A program made the position numbers and the translations under genes. From the NCBI GenBank assembly GCA_964620125.1, contig CAZUGQ010000011.1, positions 1-64,000 on the forward strand: DNA of 64,000 nt, in the 5' to 3' direction. The notes under the pieces are model-generated. The model ran no database searches. It was not told where the DNA came from and was given only the letters and a program-made list of their open reading frames with translations. The DNA comes from OLB6 sp964620125. GTDB taxonomy: Bacteria > Bacteroidota > Ignavibacteria > Kapaibacteriales > Kapaibacteriaceae. Position 1 is the first letter of the stretch, and each line of letters starts with the position of its first letter. Of this stretch, positions 1 to 7,318 are shown piece by piece.

Positions 1-55
1 ATGTATGGTCTGGTGGTTAATGGGGAGCGTCGGCTGATGTGTTTGAGGCCGTAGT

Positions 56-1465
56 CTACTTGCGAAGTATCTTGAACACCGTTCTCCGGTTCTTTGCGCG
101 CCCTTCTTCCGTGTCGTTGCTAGCTATGGGCACGAGAAACGAAAAGCCACGAGCACGGAGCCTGCTTGCCTGCACACCTTTCTGGATAAGGTAGTCCCGA
201 ACGGCATGTGCCCTGGCCTCGGAAAGCCGCTGGTTGAATTCTTCGCCTCCGATGTTGTCGGTATGACCTTGCACTTCCAGGATCACTCGTGGAAACCGCT
301 CAAGGTCGGCAGCGAGTTCGTCGAGAGTTGTATACGAGGCGCTGTCTACCACGGCACTATTGTATGCAAAGCCGATGTATTTAGTGAACTGAGACCCAAC
401 GGTATCCAAGCCCCCTAACGAACTCTTATCGTACGTTCCCGTGGCAACAAGTGTGTCTCGCTCGGGAAGCACAACACTTACATCGGCATGGTGCAGCGTT
501 GGGATGTTCGGCGGCACATAGGTAACAAGGTAGTAGTTCTGGAGTGAGCGGTAAATGTCCATAAAGATGGACACAAGGTCGGCCTTTGTGTACGCTCGAT
601 AGTACTTGCCACCAGTATACAGCGAAAGGGATTGCAGTTCTTCGTCGTTAGCATAGGCAAAACCCACACAATACAAACTGATGTTGTGCCGGGTGGCATA
701 CTCGTAGATATCTGCTGCCTTTGTTTGCGAGGTGTTTTCTTCTCCATCGGCAAATACAACACATACCTTAGGCTGATCTACAGGTACCGACTGAAGCGTA
801 CGTAGCGAAGCCATAATGCCATCGTACACACGTGAAAACAACCCTTGCGACGTTTTCTTGTATTCACGGAATTCGGCGAGTGCCTTAGCCGTGTCTGCCG
901 TGAGGGCAAACACCTGCCGAATCTCCTTGTGGAAGCCTGTAAGAGAAACAAAGTCGCACGGCCGCTTCATGCCAAGAAACAATTCAGTGGCGTAGTCCAA
1001 CACGTCCTTTACGCCCTTCATGCTGCCGCTTTGGTCAATGGCCAACGCGATGTTAGTAGGAACGCTGTCCTGCTCTCCAAACTCGCGCACAGTAAAGGGG
1101 CTCATGTTGAAACTGCGTTCGTAACGGGGTGTAGCACCAACGCGCTCAATGAGTTTTGGAAAGTACTCGGGTGACGAAGCTTTTTTGTAGGGGGCTGCCA
1201 TGTGTGTGACCACGTAGCCATTGGTGTCGAGTACACGCACGAACAGTCGAATACTGTCTGGGAATGCAAAGTGTTCTACCTTCCACACATCCGTGAATAC
1301 TGCAGCAGGATCAACGCTATCAACATGACGGGTACCGGTAAAACGATACTCGGTGGTTCGCTCACCACCTTCGCGAAGGTCAAGGATCTGTCCGAGTTTG
1401 TGTGGACTGCTGCACGATGTAAGTCCAAGAGCAGCCAGAAGCAGCAACGATAGTTTGAAGAACAT
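56..1465 (-). CDS. Lipoprotein with VWA domain and OmpA-like peptidoglycan-binding domain
   Basis: The N-terminus is a lipoprotein signal (hydrophobic stretch ending LTSC), so the protein is probably anchored in the outer membrane. A von Willebrand A domain starts near residue 135 with an intact MIDAS motif DQSGS, and runs to about 310. The last 110 residues form an OmpA-like domain (GHTDNIGGEEFN, then a helix, then NRRTVF) that binds peptidoglycan. The combination suggests an envelope protein that ties a metal-dependent adhesion or assembly domain to the cell wall; the partner is unknown. Its ATG overlaps the stop of the upstream methyltransferase (TAATG), so the two are translationally coupled. 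No T9SS sorting domain is present. Confidence 0.88.
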   Translation of the reverse strand: MFFKLSLLLLAALGLTSCSSPHKLGQILDLREGGERTTEYRFTGTRHVDSVDPAAVFTDVWKVEHFAFPDSIRLFVRVLDTNGYVVTHMAAPYKKASSPEYFPKLIERVGATPRYERSFNMSPFTVREFGEQDSVPTNIALAIDQSGSMKGVKDVLDYATELFLGMKRPCDFVSLTGFHKEIRQVFALTADTAKALAEFREYKKTSQGLFSRVYDGIMASLRTLQSVPVDQPKVCVVFADGEENTSQTKAADIYEYATRHNISLYCVGFAYANDEELQSLSLYTGGKYYRAYTKADLVSIFMDIYRSLQNYYLVTYVPPNIPTLHHADVSVVLPERDTLVATGTYDKSSLGGLDTVGSQFTKYIGFAYNSAVVDSASYTTLDELAADLERFPRVILEVQGHTDNIGGEEFNQRLSEARAHAVRDYLIQKGVQASRLRARGFSFLVPIASNDTEEGRAKNRRTVFKILRK

Positions 1466-2148
1466 TACAGAACCGTACCAACCACAACGCCATCGCCAAG
1501 GGGAATAAGTGTGCTTGCAAGAGCAGGATGCTGGCTCATGAGCCGGTTGAACGAGCGCAGAGCGCCTACATTGTCTGCCTCCTCTACTGGGGCTTCGGAA
1601 GCAATGAAACCGAATCCGAGTGCATTGTCGGCCATTACCAACCCATGCCGTCGGATGTTGGGTAGGAGCAGGTGTAGGTAGTGTTCGTAATTGGGTTTGT
1701 CTGCATCGATGAAAACGGCATCAAGTGGCGTTGGGGTACCGAGCTGAATGCGGAGTTGTTCAAGTATGGCAGGTAACGTGTGAAGTGCCGGACCTTCGGC
1801 CACATGAATAAGGGAAGACAGGCCTGCTTCTGCAACCTTCCTCCGAATGAACGCTGCATGATCTGCGTTGATCTCACATGCTACCAACACACCATTCGGC
1901 GGCAGTGCCCGAGCCATGGCAATGGCCGAGTAACCGGCAAGTGATCCAATCTCCACAACAACCTGCGCATTGATTGCCCGAAGCAATACCTGCAGAAGCC
2001 GTGTTTGCTCAGGGGCGATGCTGATCTGTGGAATGCCAACTGCTGCTGCCTCCTCATTGAGTGTTCGCAGGAACTCGTCTTCACTGTTGAACAACTCATG
2101 GAGGTAAGCGTTGATTTCAGGTGTTACGGGCGTGCTTGTTGTAGACAT
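1465..2148 (-). CDS. SAM-dependent O-methyltransferase (caffeoyl-CoA/catechol OMT family)
   Basis: A class I methyltransferase of about 227 residues, the normal size for the Methyltransf_3 family of small cytosolic O-methyltransferases. Motif I reads VVEIGSLAGYSAIAMA, and the metal/substrate-binding region VFIDADKPNYEHYL matches the cation-dependent OMT signature. The start at 2148 is chosen because GGGAG lies about seven bases upstream and the family normally begins near here; an in-frame ATG at 2211 would add 21 residues with no family resemblance. The substrate cannot be told from sequence. It is coupled to the downstream VWA/OmpA lipoprotein, which is probably operon packing and not shared function. 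Confidence 0.85.
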   Translation of the reverse strand: MSTTSTPVTPEINAYLHELFNSEDEFLRTLNEEAAAVGIPQISIAPEQTRLLQVLLRAINAQVVVEIGSLAGYSAIAMARALPPNGVLVACEINADHAAFIRRKVAEAGLSSLIHVAEGPALHTLPAILEQLRIQLGTPTPLDAVFIDADKPNYEHYLHLLLPNIRRHGLVMADNALGFGFIASEAPVEEADNVGALRSFNRLMSQHPALASTLIPLGDGVVVGTVL

Positions 2149-2220
2149 GGTTGCTCCCGCATGGTTGCCTACCCCATGTGCAAATGATTGGGGTAGGTAA
2201 ACGTGGCACAATCTATCCGA

Positions 2221-3165
2221 TTACTTGTGGCCTAAACCTACGTTGACGTTAACACCTTGAACGCGCGCTTGCTCTACAAAGCGACCGAATTTGAAAGCCA
2301 GTGTATCCATCTGTTGCCGAAAAACGGTGTCATACAACAGGGCGTTGGCAAAACTCCGGTTGCTTCGAACATCATGAATCACACGATTAACATTGACGAT
2401 TAGGGAGTCTACACCAACGATGGCTCTGTCGCCTTTTGCCAAAAGCGACTCCAATTCAGTGAGGCGTAGTTGAATGGCGTCGAGAGTAGCGGAAAGTTTG
2501 GGCTCGTTGGTATTCACTGCCTTGCGTAGGTCTGCCAAAGCCCCCTTCATTTCCTTCACGGCTGTCGAAAGGTCAGCACGGTTTTCCTGCATCCATAGGC
2601 GTGCATCATGCACAAGTACGGCACCGTCGGCCGCCATAGACTTAAGGTTGGCACTAATGGTACCATCGGCCATAAGGTTGGTAACGATTGCCGAGAGTGT
2701 ATCCATTCTGTGCAGCAGGGTGATGAGCTCTCCACTTAGATCACCAACCATGGTCACGAGGCCACCGATGTCGGCCGCAGCCCTTCCAGGTATCTCCTTA
2801 CCGCGTTCGAGTGACTGAGTGGCCGTGCCGGGCATGATTTCAAGCTTCTTGCCACCGGTAATCTCAAGGATAGTTACCAGTGCTGTTGCATCGGCACGGA
2901 GATCCGAAACATCGTCAATTTCGGCTTCGACTAACACCGAGCCATTGTTCGAGGTAACAGATAGCACTTGCCCACGCTTAACACCATTCACCACAACGGG
3001 GCTGCTCGCGTCAAGTCCGCCACTACTGGCAAGGCGTACCCGGAGAACATGTTTGTTTGCTCCGATTGATATGCCTTTGCCAATGATGATGCCGCCAACC
3101 AACAGGGCAATGCTGATGATGCTCACAAGACCAACAACGATCTCCGTGCGACGCATGGTATCCAT
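2221..3165 (-). CDS. MCE-domain protein (MlaD-like lipid-transport substrate-binding subunit)
   Basis: One N-terminal membrane helix (about residues 8-30) is followed by an MCE domain (about 39-115, with the typical GGLDASSPVVVNGVKRGQV segment) and a long helical C-terminal region, the usual architecture of MlaD/Ttg2C proteins. These hexameric inner-membrane-anchored proteins pass phospholipids between membranes with an MlaE permease and MlaF ATPase. No mlaE or mlaF is adjacent; an MlaE permease lies far away at 58488-59270. An alternative ATG at 3156 cannot be excluded. About 60 bp separates it from ssb upstream. Confidence 0.85.
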   Translation of the reverse strand: MDTMRRTEIVVGLVSIISIALLVGGIIIGKGISIGANKHVLRVRLASSGGLDASSPVVVNGVKRGQVLSVTSNNGSVLVEAEIDDVSDLRADATALVTILEITGGKKLEIMPGTATQSLERGKEIPGRAAADIGGLVTMVGDLSGELITLLHRMDTLSAIVTNLMADGTISANLKSMAADGAVLVHDARLWMQENRADLSTAVKEMKGALADLRKAVNTNEPKLSATLDAIQLRLTELESLLAKGDRAIVGVDSLIVNVNRVIHDVRSNRSFANALLYDTVFRQQMDTLAFKFGRFVEQARVQGVNVNVGLGHK

Positions 3166-3224
3166 AGCGGCAAAGATAGCCGTAACCGCTTGGTGCGTGC
3201 CGTACGAATCCTATTGCCTGGGCG

Positions 3225-3629
3225 TTAGAACGGAATGTCGTCTACGCTTGGACTGGACTTATCTGTCTCACCATTCACACCGTGACCTTCGGGTTTGCGT
3301 GAATCGAGCAGAAGCAAGTTGTCTGCTACGATCTCGGTAACGTATCGTTTGTTGCCGTCACGATCGTCGTAGGTGCGGTTCTGAATCTTGCCTTCAACGT
3401 ATACACGCGAACCCTTGTGTACCAGGCGTTCCACAACGTCGGCAAGACCTCGCCAAGCAATAACGGTATGCCAGTCCGTTTGCTCTTGCAAAGCCCCTTC
3501 CTTGTCCTTCCACGTTTCCGTGGTGGCCATTCGAAACTGAGCCACCTTGATACCCGTGCCAGTGAAATTCACGTCAGGGTCCTTCCCTACGTTACCGATC
3601 AACATCACCTTGTTCAGTGTACGCGACAT
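3225..3629 (-). CDS. ssb: Single-stranded DNA-binding protein
   Basis: A typical bacterial SSB: the N-terminal OB fold begins MSRTLNKVMLIGNVGKDP and contains the conserved TDWHTVIAWRGLADVV and GSRVYVEGKI segments, followed by a short flexible linker and the acidic C-terminal tip DDIPF that recruits replication and repair proteins. At 134 residues it has a shorter linker than the E. coli protein. A GGGGAG Shine-Dalgarno sequence lies seven bases before the ATG. It probably heads a transcript running into the MCE gene. Confidence 0.97.
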   Translation of the reverse strand: MSRTLNKVMLIGNVGKDPDVNFTGTGIKVAQFRMATTETWKDKEGALQEQTDWHTVIAWRGLADVVERLVHKGSRVYVEGKIQNRTYDDRDGNKRYVTEIVADNLLLLDSRKPEGHGVNGETDKSSPSVDDIPF

Positions 3630-3756
3630 GCTACTACTCCCCTCAGAAGGTCATCGAACTGTTTGTGATTCGATGTGTTGCCGAATATAGTCAGCACATG
3701 AACCGCTTGTACACGGGAAGTGAGTGATGGAGTAAAAAATGTGACATGTTTGCCAC

Positions 3757-4521
3757 ATGATCCTGCTTGCGAATGTTGATGGCGAGATGGTGATGGCAGA
3801 CCTTATGCCAATCTCCATCAGCTTACCAGTAGCCGCTTCTGGTGGGGTAAGTGCCTTTCACCTTCCACCGGCAACGTTCGAGCCCTTTCGTGCGGGTTCG
3901 TTCATCGGAAGTAGAGAGGAGGGCGGGTCAGCCCAGTGTCATATCGTAACGATGGCACCACATGGAAACGGCACACACACGGAATGTATTGGTCACCTAG
4001 CTGGTAACGGATACCGTATCACCGAGCACATGCCACCACCTTTAGCGGAGGCAACGCTGATCTCGGTTGATGTTATGGAATCTGGAAGGGGGCTTGCTAT
4101 AACGCGAGAATCGCTCAACGTAGTACTGCCGGAACTTCGAACATCGGCACTGGTGATACGAACCTTGCCAAACACTAATGATAAGCGGGTTCGCCAGTGG
4201 TCAGGATCACACCCACCGTTCATCACTCCCGAAGCTATGGCTTACTTGGTACAGTGTGGTGTGGAGCATCTGGTTGTGGATGTTCCGAGTGTGGATCCCG
4301 AAGAAGATGGTGGAGCACTGGAGGCACATCATATCTTTTGGCAGTGGCCAAACACTCCTCGATTGCACTGCACGATTACTGAACTGGCCTACATACCGAA
4401 CTCAGTGCCCGATGGCCGATACATTATCTGTTTTGGAGTGGCGCCGCTGGAATCGGATGCGGCGCCGTCGAACGTTCTCCTCTTCCGTCTGCTAGGCCAG
4501 CGAGATGAGAGCAGCACCTAA
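3757..4521 (+). CDS. Cyclase/kynurenine formamidase-like metal-dependent hydrolase
   Basis: A predicted member of the cyclase family (PF04199), which includes kynurenine formamidase (KynB) and related Zn- or Mn-dependent hydrolases. The metal-binding segment reads GNGTHTECIGH, close to the family's HGTHxDxxxH, but the canonical Asp is Glu here. The region DVPSVDPEEDGGALEAHHIFW also matches the family's second metal-ligand segment. No other tryptophan-catabolism gene is nearby, so the substrate is open. The start is uncertain: ATGs at 3757, 3787 and 3793 are all possible and none has a clear Shine-Dalgarno. It is convergent with the sigma-54 activator. Confidence 0.75.
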   Translation: MILLANVDGEMVMADLMPISISLPVAASGGVSAFHLPPATFEPFRAGSFIGSREEGGSAQCHIVTMAPHGNGTHTECIGHLAGNGYRITEHMPPPLAEATLISVDVMESGRGLAITRESLNVVLPELRTSALVIRTLPNTNDKRVRQWSGSHPPFITPEAMAYLVQCGVEHLVVDVPSVDPEEDGGALEAHHIFWQWPNTPRLHCTITELAYIPNSVPDGRYIICFGVAPLESDAAPSNVLLFRLLGQRDESST

Positions 4522-4529
4522 ACCACGGT

Positions 4530-4572
4530 GTTGTTTTTTTAACAACCAACCGGCCAGCCGACTAAACTGGCT
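4530..4572. terminator. Possible bidirectional terminator between convergent genes
   Basis: The short gap between the convergent cyclase and sigma-54 activator genes holds two weak inverted repeats: GTTGTT/AACAAC around a T5 loop (4530-4546) and GCCAG/CTGGC (4553-4571). Neither has a long stem, so this is a tentative call resting mainly on position. Confidence 0.25.
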
Positions 4573-4581
4573 TGCTGATTC

Positions 4582-5766
4582 TTATACGAGGTTGTACTCG
4601 TCAATCTTGCGGTACAGCGTGCGCTCACTGATACCCAACAACTGGGCTGCTTCTCTCCGCTTGCCATGAGTCTTGCGAAGAGCTGCTTCGATAGCCCTGC
4701 GTTCGATCTTTTCAAGGTTGAGTTCGTTCGCTTCGATCATGTCCGAAGGCAGATCCTGTGGCACGGATCCATTGGTAGCAGGCTGATGGTTCGGTTGTGC
4801 CTCCAAGGACATGGAGATCAAATGTCGAAGCACGGATTTCATTTCGCTCACATCTGCTGAGAGCTGGAGCATTGATCTGTATAACATGGTGGGATCCAGG
4901 GTATCTGGTGGTGTTTGCAGGTCGGCAACTCTTACAAGCGCCGTAGAAGACTGTTCTGACTGTGATGAGGGTTGTGGCAAGTACGGAGCCAGTACGGCCT
5001 CGGTGATGCGCGCACCACGCTCCAGTGTTACCACCGTTTCGATGACGTTGCGGAGTTCTCTGATGTTGCCGGGCCAGGGTTGCCGTTCCAGCAAAGCAAG
5101 AGCGCCTTCATCTATTCCGGCATAGGGGATATTCAGGCGTTCTGCGGTTTTGGTTGCGAAGTAGTCCACGAGCAATGGAATGTCGGAAGCATGTTTACGA
5201 AGAGGCGGAAGGTGAATGTTCACGCTGTTGAGGCGGAAGAACAAGTCCTGACGAAATTGACCGCGCTTCACCTCATACATCAGATCGCGATTGGTTGCTG
5301 CAATGATTCGAACATCAACATGTTGGAGAGTTGATGAGCCCAGCCGGGTGAACTCACCACTTTCAAGGATGCGAAGGAGTTTCACCTGCGTGGCTATCGG
5401 CATCTCGCCGATTTCGTCAAGGAAGATGGTTCCGCGATCTGCCGATTCGAAGAAGCCACGGCGCTTCTCCTCCGCTCCGGTATACGCACCCTTTTCTGCA
5501 CCAAAAAGTTCACTCTCAAGTAGCGTCTCGGGTATTGCTCCACAGTTCACACTCACAAATGGCATGCGCTTACGTGGACTTAAAGCATGAAGTGCTTGCG
5601 CAAAAACTTCCTTGCCAGTCCCTGTTTCGCCAGTGAGTAGAACTGTAAGGTCAGTAGGAGCTACCTGAATGAGTTTGCTCATGGCTTGTGCCATTGGCAA
5701 ACTCTCTCCCACTAAACCAAATCTGTTTTCAAGCTGCTGTACGATTTCCCGGCTGATCAGAGCCAT
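4582..5766 (-). CDS. Sigma-54-dependent transcriptional activator (NtrC-type, no receiver domain)
   Basis: The protein starts almost directly with a sigma-54 AAA+ domain: Walker A GETGTGKE near residue 45, the sigma-54 contact loop GAYTGA (instead of the usual GAFTGA) near residue 95, and Walker B TIFLDEIGE. The last 45 residues form a Fis-type helix-turn-helix (AALRKTHGKRREAAQLLGISERTLYRK). There is no receiver, GAF or PAS domain, so the activity must be controlled by level or by a partner, as in PspF-type activators. Residues 260-345 form a low-similarity linker. It remodels the sigma-54 holoenzyme at -24/-12 promoters; targets are unknown. The HIT-rhodanese gene lies 23 bp upstream in the same direction. 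Confidence 0.93.
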   Translation of the reverse strand: MALISREIVQQLENRFGLVGESLPMAQAMSKLIQVAPTDLTVLLTGETGTGKEVFAQALHALSPRKRMPFVSVNCGAIPETLLESELFGAEKGAYTGAEEKRRGFFESADRGTIFLDEIGEMPIATQVKLLRILESGEFTRLGSSTLQHVDVRIIAATNRDLMYEVKRGQFRQDLFFRLNSVNIHLPPLRKHASDIPLLVDYFATKTAERLNIPYAGIDEGALALLERQPWPGNIRELRNVIETVVTLERGARITEAVLAPYLPQPSSQSEQSSTALVRVADLQTPPDTLDPTMLYRSMLQLSADVSEMKSVLRHLISMSLEAQPNHQPATNGSVPQDLPSDMIEANELNLEKIERRAIEAALRKTHGKRREAAQLLGISERTLYRKIDEYNLV

Positions 5767-5789
5767 GATGTTTCAACGTTCCTTTTTCC

Positions 5790-6884
5790 TTACTGCTGTT
5801 TACTCCACTCCGCCCAGCCACCAGTGTAGATGTACATGGGGCCGTAGCCGAACTGCGCAAGAGCATTCGCAACATGGTGGCTTAACTCGCACTCACCTCC
5901 ATCACAGTAGATGAGGATCGGTCTGTCCTGCGGCACCATGTTCAAAAGCTGCGGAATCCGACTTTCCACTTCACCACCGTACACATTCACAGCATTGCCG
6001 ATATGGCCTTTGGCAAACGACTCTGCCGTCCGGGCGTCGATCAAAAAATGCTCTGCGTTCCGTAAGGCCTTGAACTGCTGCAGAGTTATCTCGAGAATGA
6101 CGCCTGGTTTTGCAATGAACGTTGGTTTCGTGAGAGTGGGCTCCTTCAACTCACCCTGCGATTCAACACCCGAATCTGAGATTGGTTGCTCCGATCGCAC
6201 GGAAGCTGGCCGACCACTTTTCAACAACGAGGCTGAATCACTTGGTTGCACAGGTTTCGATTCCTGTTCAATCGATGATGAGTCAAGTTTGGCTAATCCC
6301 AACTCTTCATCGCTGGCCGCCATCCGCTGAATCTCCGGCTTCAACCATGGGATCCTACGCGGATTCATCTGATTAAAACCGATTGCTAAGCCGATGGCAG
6401 CTAGGATAACGATAGCACCCTCTCGAACAAGTGGACGCCAGCTCATGGTTGGTGTAATCATCGTTGATCGATCTGTCATAGTGGCAGTGAGGGTCGCTCC
6501 GTTACTCGTATCGGGAGTACCTTCGTTCCGGATGGTGGCCACGTCCTGCCCCACCATTGCTCCAAGAGGCCCACCAGCTAACAAATGGAAGTGCAGATGA
6601 AACACAGTTTGCCCGGCGTTTGCATTAACATTTGTAACAACGCGGTATCCGCCCTCCGCCACACCAAACTGCCGGGCAAGCTTCTGCGCTACCAAGAAGA
6701 CCTTGCCAACAACGTACTGATCATCCTCCGTAAGTGCATCCACATTCGGGATGGGCTTCTTAGGGATGATGAGAAGGTGGAGTGGAGCCACTGGGGCAAT
6801 GTCGCGGATAACGATTACATCCGCATCCTCGAACTCTATGGTTGCGGGGATTTCCCGATTGATGATTCGCTCAAACAGAGTCAT
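5790..6884 (-). CDS. HIT-family protein fused to a membrane segment and C-terminal rhodanese domain
   Basis: The first about 112 residues are a complete HIT nucleotide-binding hydrolase domain, beginning MTLFERIINREIPATI and ending in the histidine triad HLHFHLL (His 96, 98, 100). One hydrophobic segment follows (about residues 154-171, EGAIVILAAIGLAIGF), then a low-complexity linker and a rhodanese domain (about 260-364) with the active-site loop YCDGGE. HIT proteins are normally free cytosolic enzymes of about 115 residues, and membrane-anchored rhodaneses are normally separate proteins, so a single reading frame is unusual. If real, HIT and rhodanese would be on opposite sides of the membrane. 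Start 6884 is chosen because the HIT domain begins there; an upstream ATG at 7010 overlaps the J-domain gene. Confidence 0.8.
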   Translation of the reverse strand: MTLFERIINREIPATIEFEDADVIVIRDIAPVAPLHLLIIPKKPIPNVDALTEDDQYVVGKVFLVAQKLARQFGVAEGGYRVVTNVNANAGQTVFHLHFHLLAGGPLGAMVGQDVATIRNEGTPDTSNGATLTATMTDRSTMITPTMSWRPLVREGAIVILAAIGLAIGFNQMNPRRIPWLKPEIQRMAASDEELGLAKLDSSSIEQESKPVQPSDSASLLKSGRPASVRSEQPISDSGVESQGELKEPTLTKPTFIAKPGVILEITLQQFKALRNAEHFLIDARTAESFAKGHIGNAVNVYGGEVESRIPQLLNMVPQDRPILIYCDGGECELSHHVANALAQFGYGPMYIYTGGWAEWSKQQ

Positions 6885-6903
6885 GGTGCGTCCGCTGTTA
6901 GTG

Positions 6904-7293
6904 TTATTTGTCTGCTCTTCCGGAAACGATGTAATGACTGAGCAGCAGATAGGCTGCGACAATTTTCTTTGTTTGATCGGCTGCCAGTCGTTGCTGATCT
7001 GCGCTGGCATTGACGTACAGATCGGGATGCCATTTCCTGATTGCAGCTCGATATGCCGTCCGTAATTCGGGCATGGTTAGGTTTCGGCTCACACCAAGAA
7101 GGTTGCATGCCACATCCACTTCATCGCGCAGGGTTTGTTTGGCATTGTGAACTGCCTGATCAATGGCTGCCCTTAGCTCGGTGTCACCATCAAGCTCGCC
7201 AAAGGTCGCGTCAGTATCTGTCCACGAGGGGGGGGCTGTGCGGCTTCCAAGCTCGGCGGCAAGGATGCTTCGGATGCGGTCAAGGATACCCAT
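6904..7293 (-). CDS. Small protein with C-terminal J domain
   Basis: The C-terminal half is a J domain: a helix (MPELRTAYRAAIRKW), the obligatory HPD tripeptide, and a second helix (DQQRLAADQTKKIVAAYLLL). J domains stimulate DnaK-type Hsp70 ATPase. The N-terminal 65 residues are not recognisable. With no zinc-finger or DnaJ C-terminal region this is a specialised co-chaperone, not DnaJ itself. A run of eight G (7227-7234 region, plus strand) encodes part of an APPS segment and is a possible slippage site. The gene ends 19 bp before the HIT-rhodanese start. Confidence 0.75.
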   Translation of the reverse strand: MGILDRIRSILAAELGSRTAPPSWTDTDATFGELDGDTELRAAIDQAVHNAKQTLRDEVDVACNLLGVSRNLTMPELRTAYRAAIRKWHPDLYVNASADQQRLAADQTKKIVAAYLLLSHYIVSGRADK

Positions 7294-7318
7294 GCCGCAA
7301 AATTTCTACCAAAGCCCC

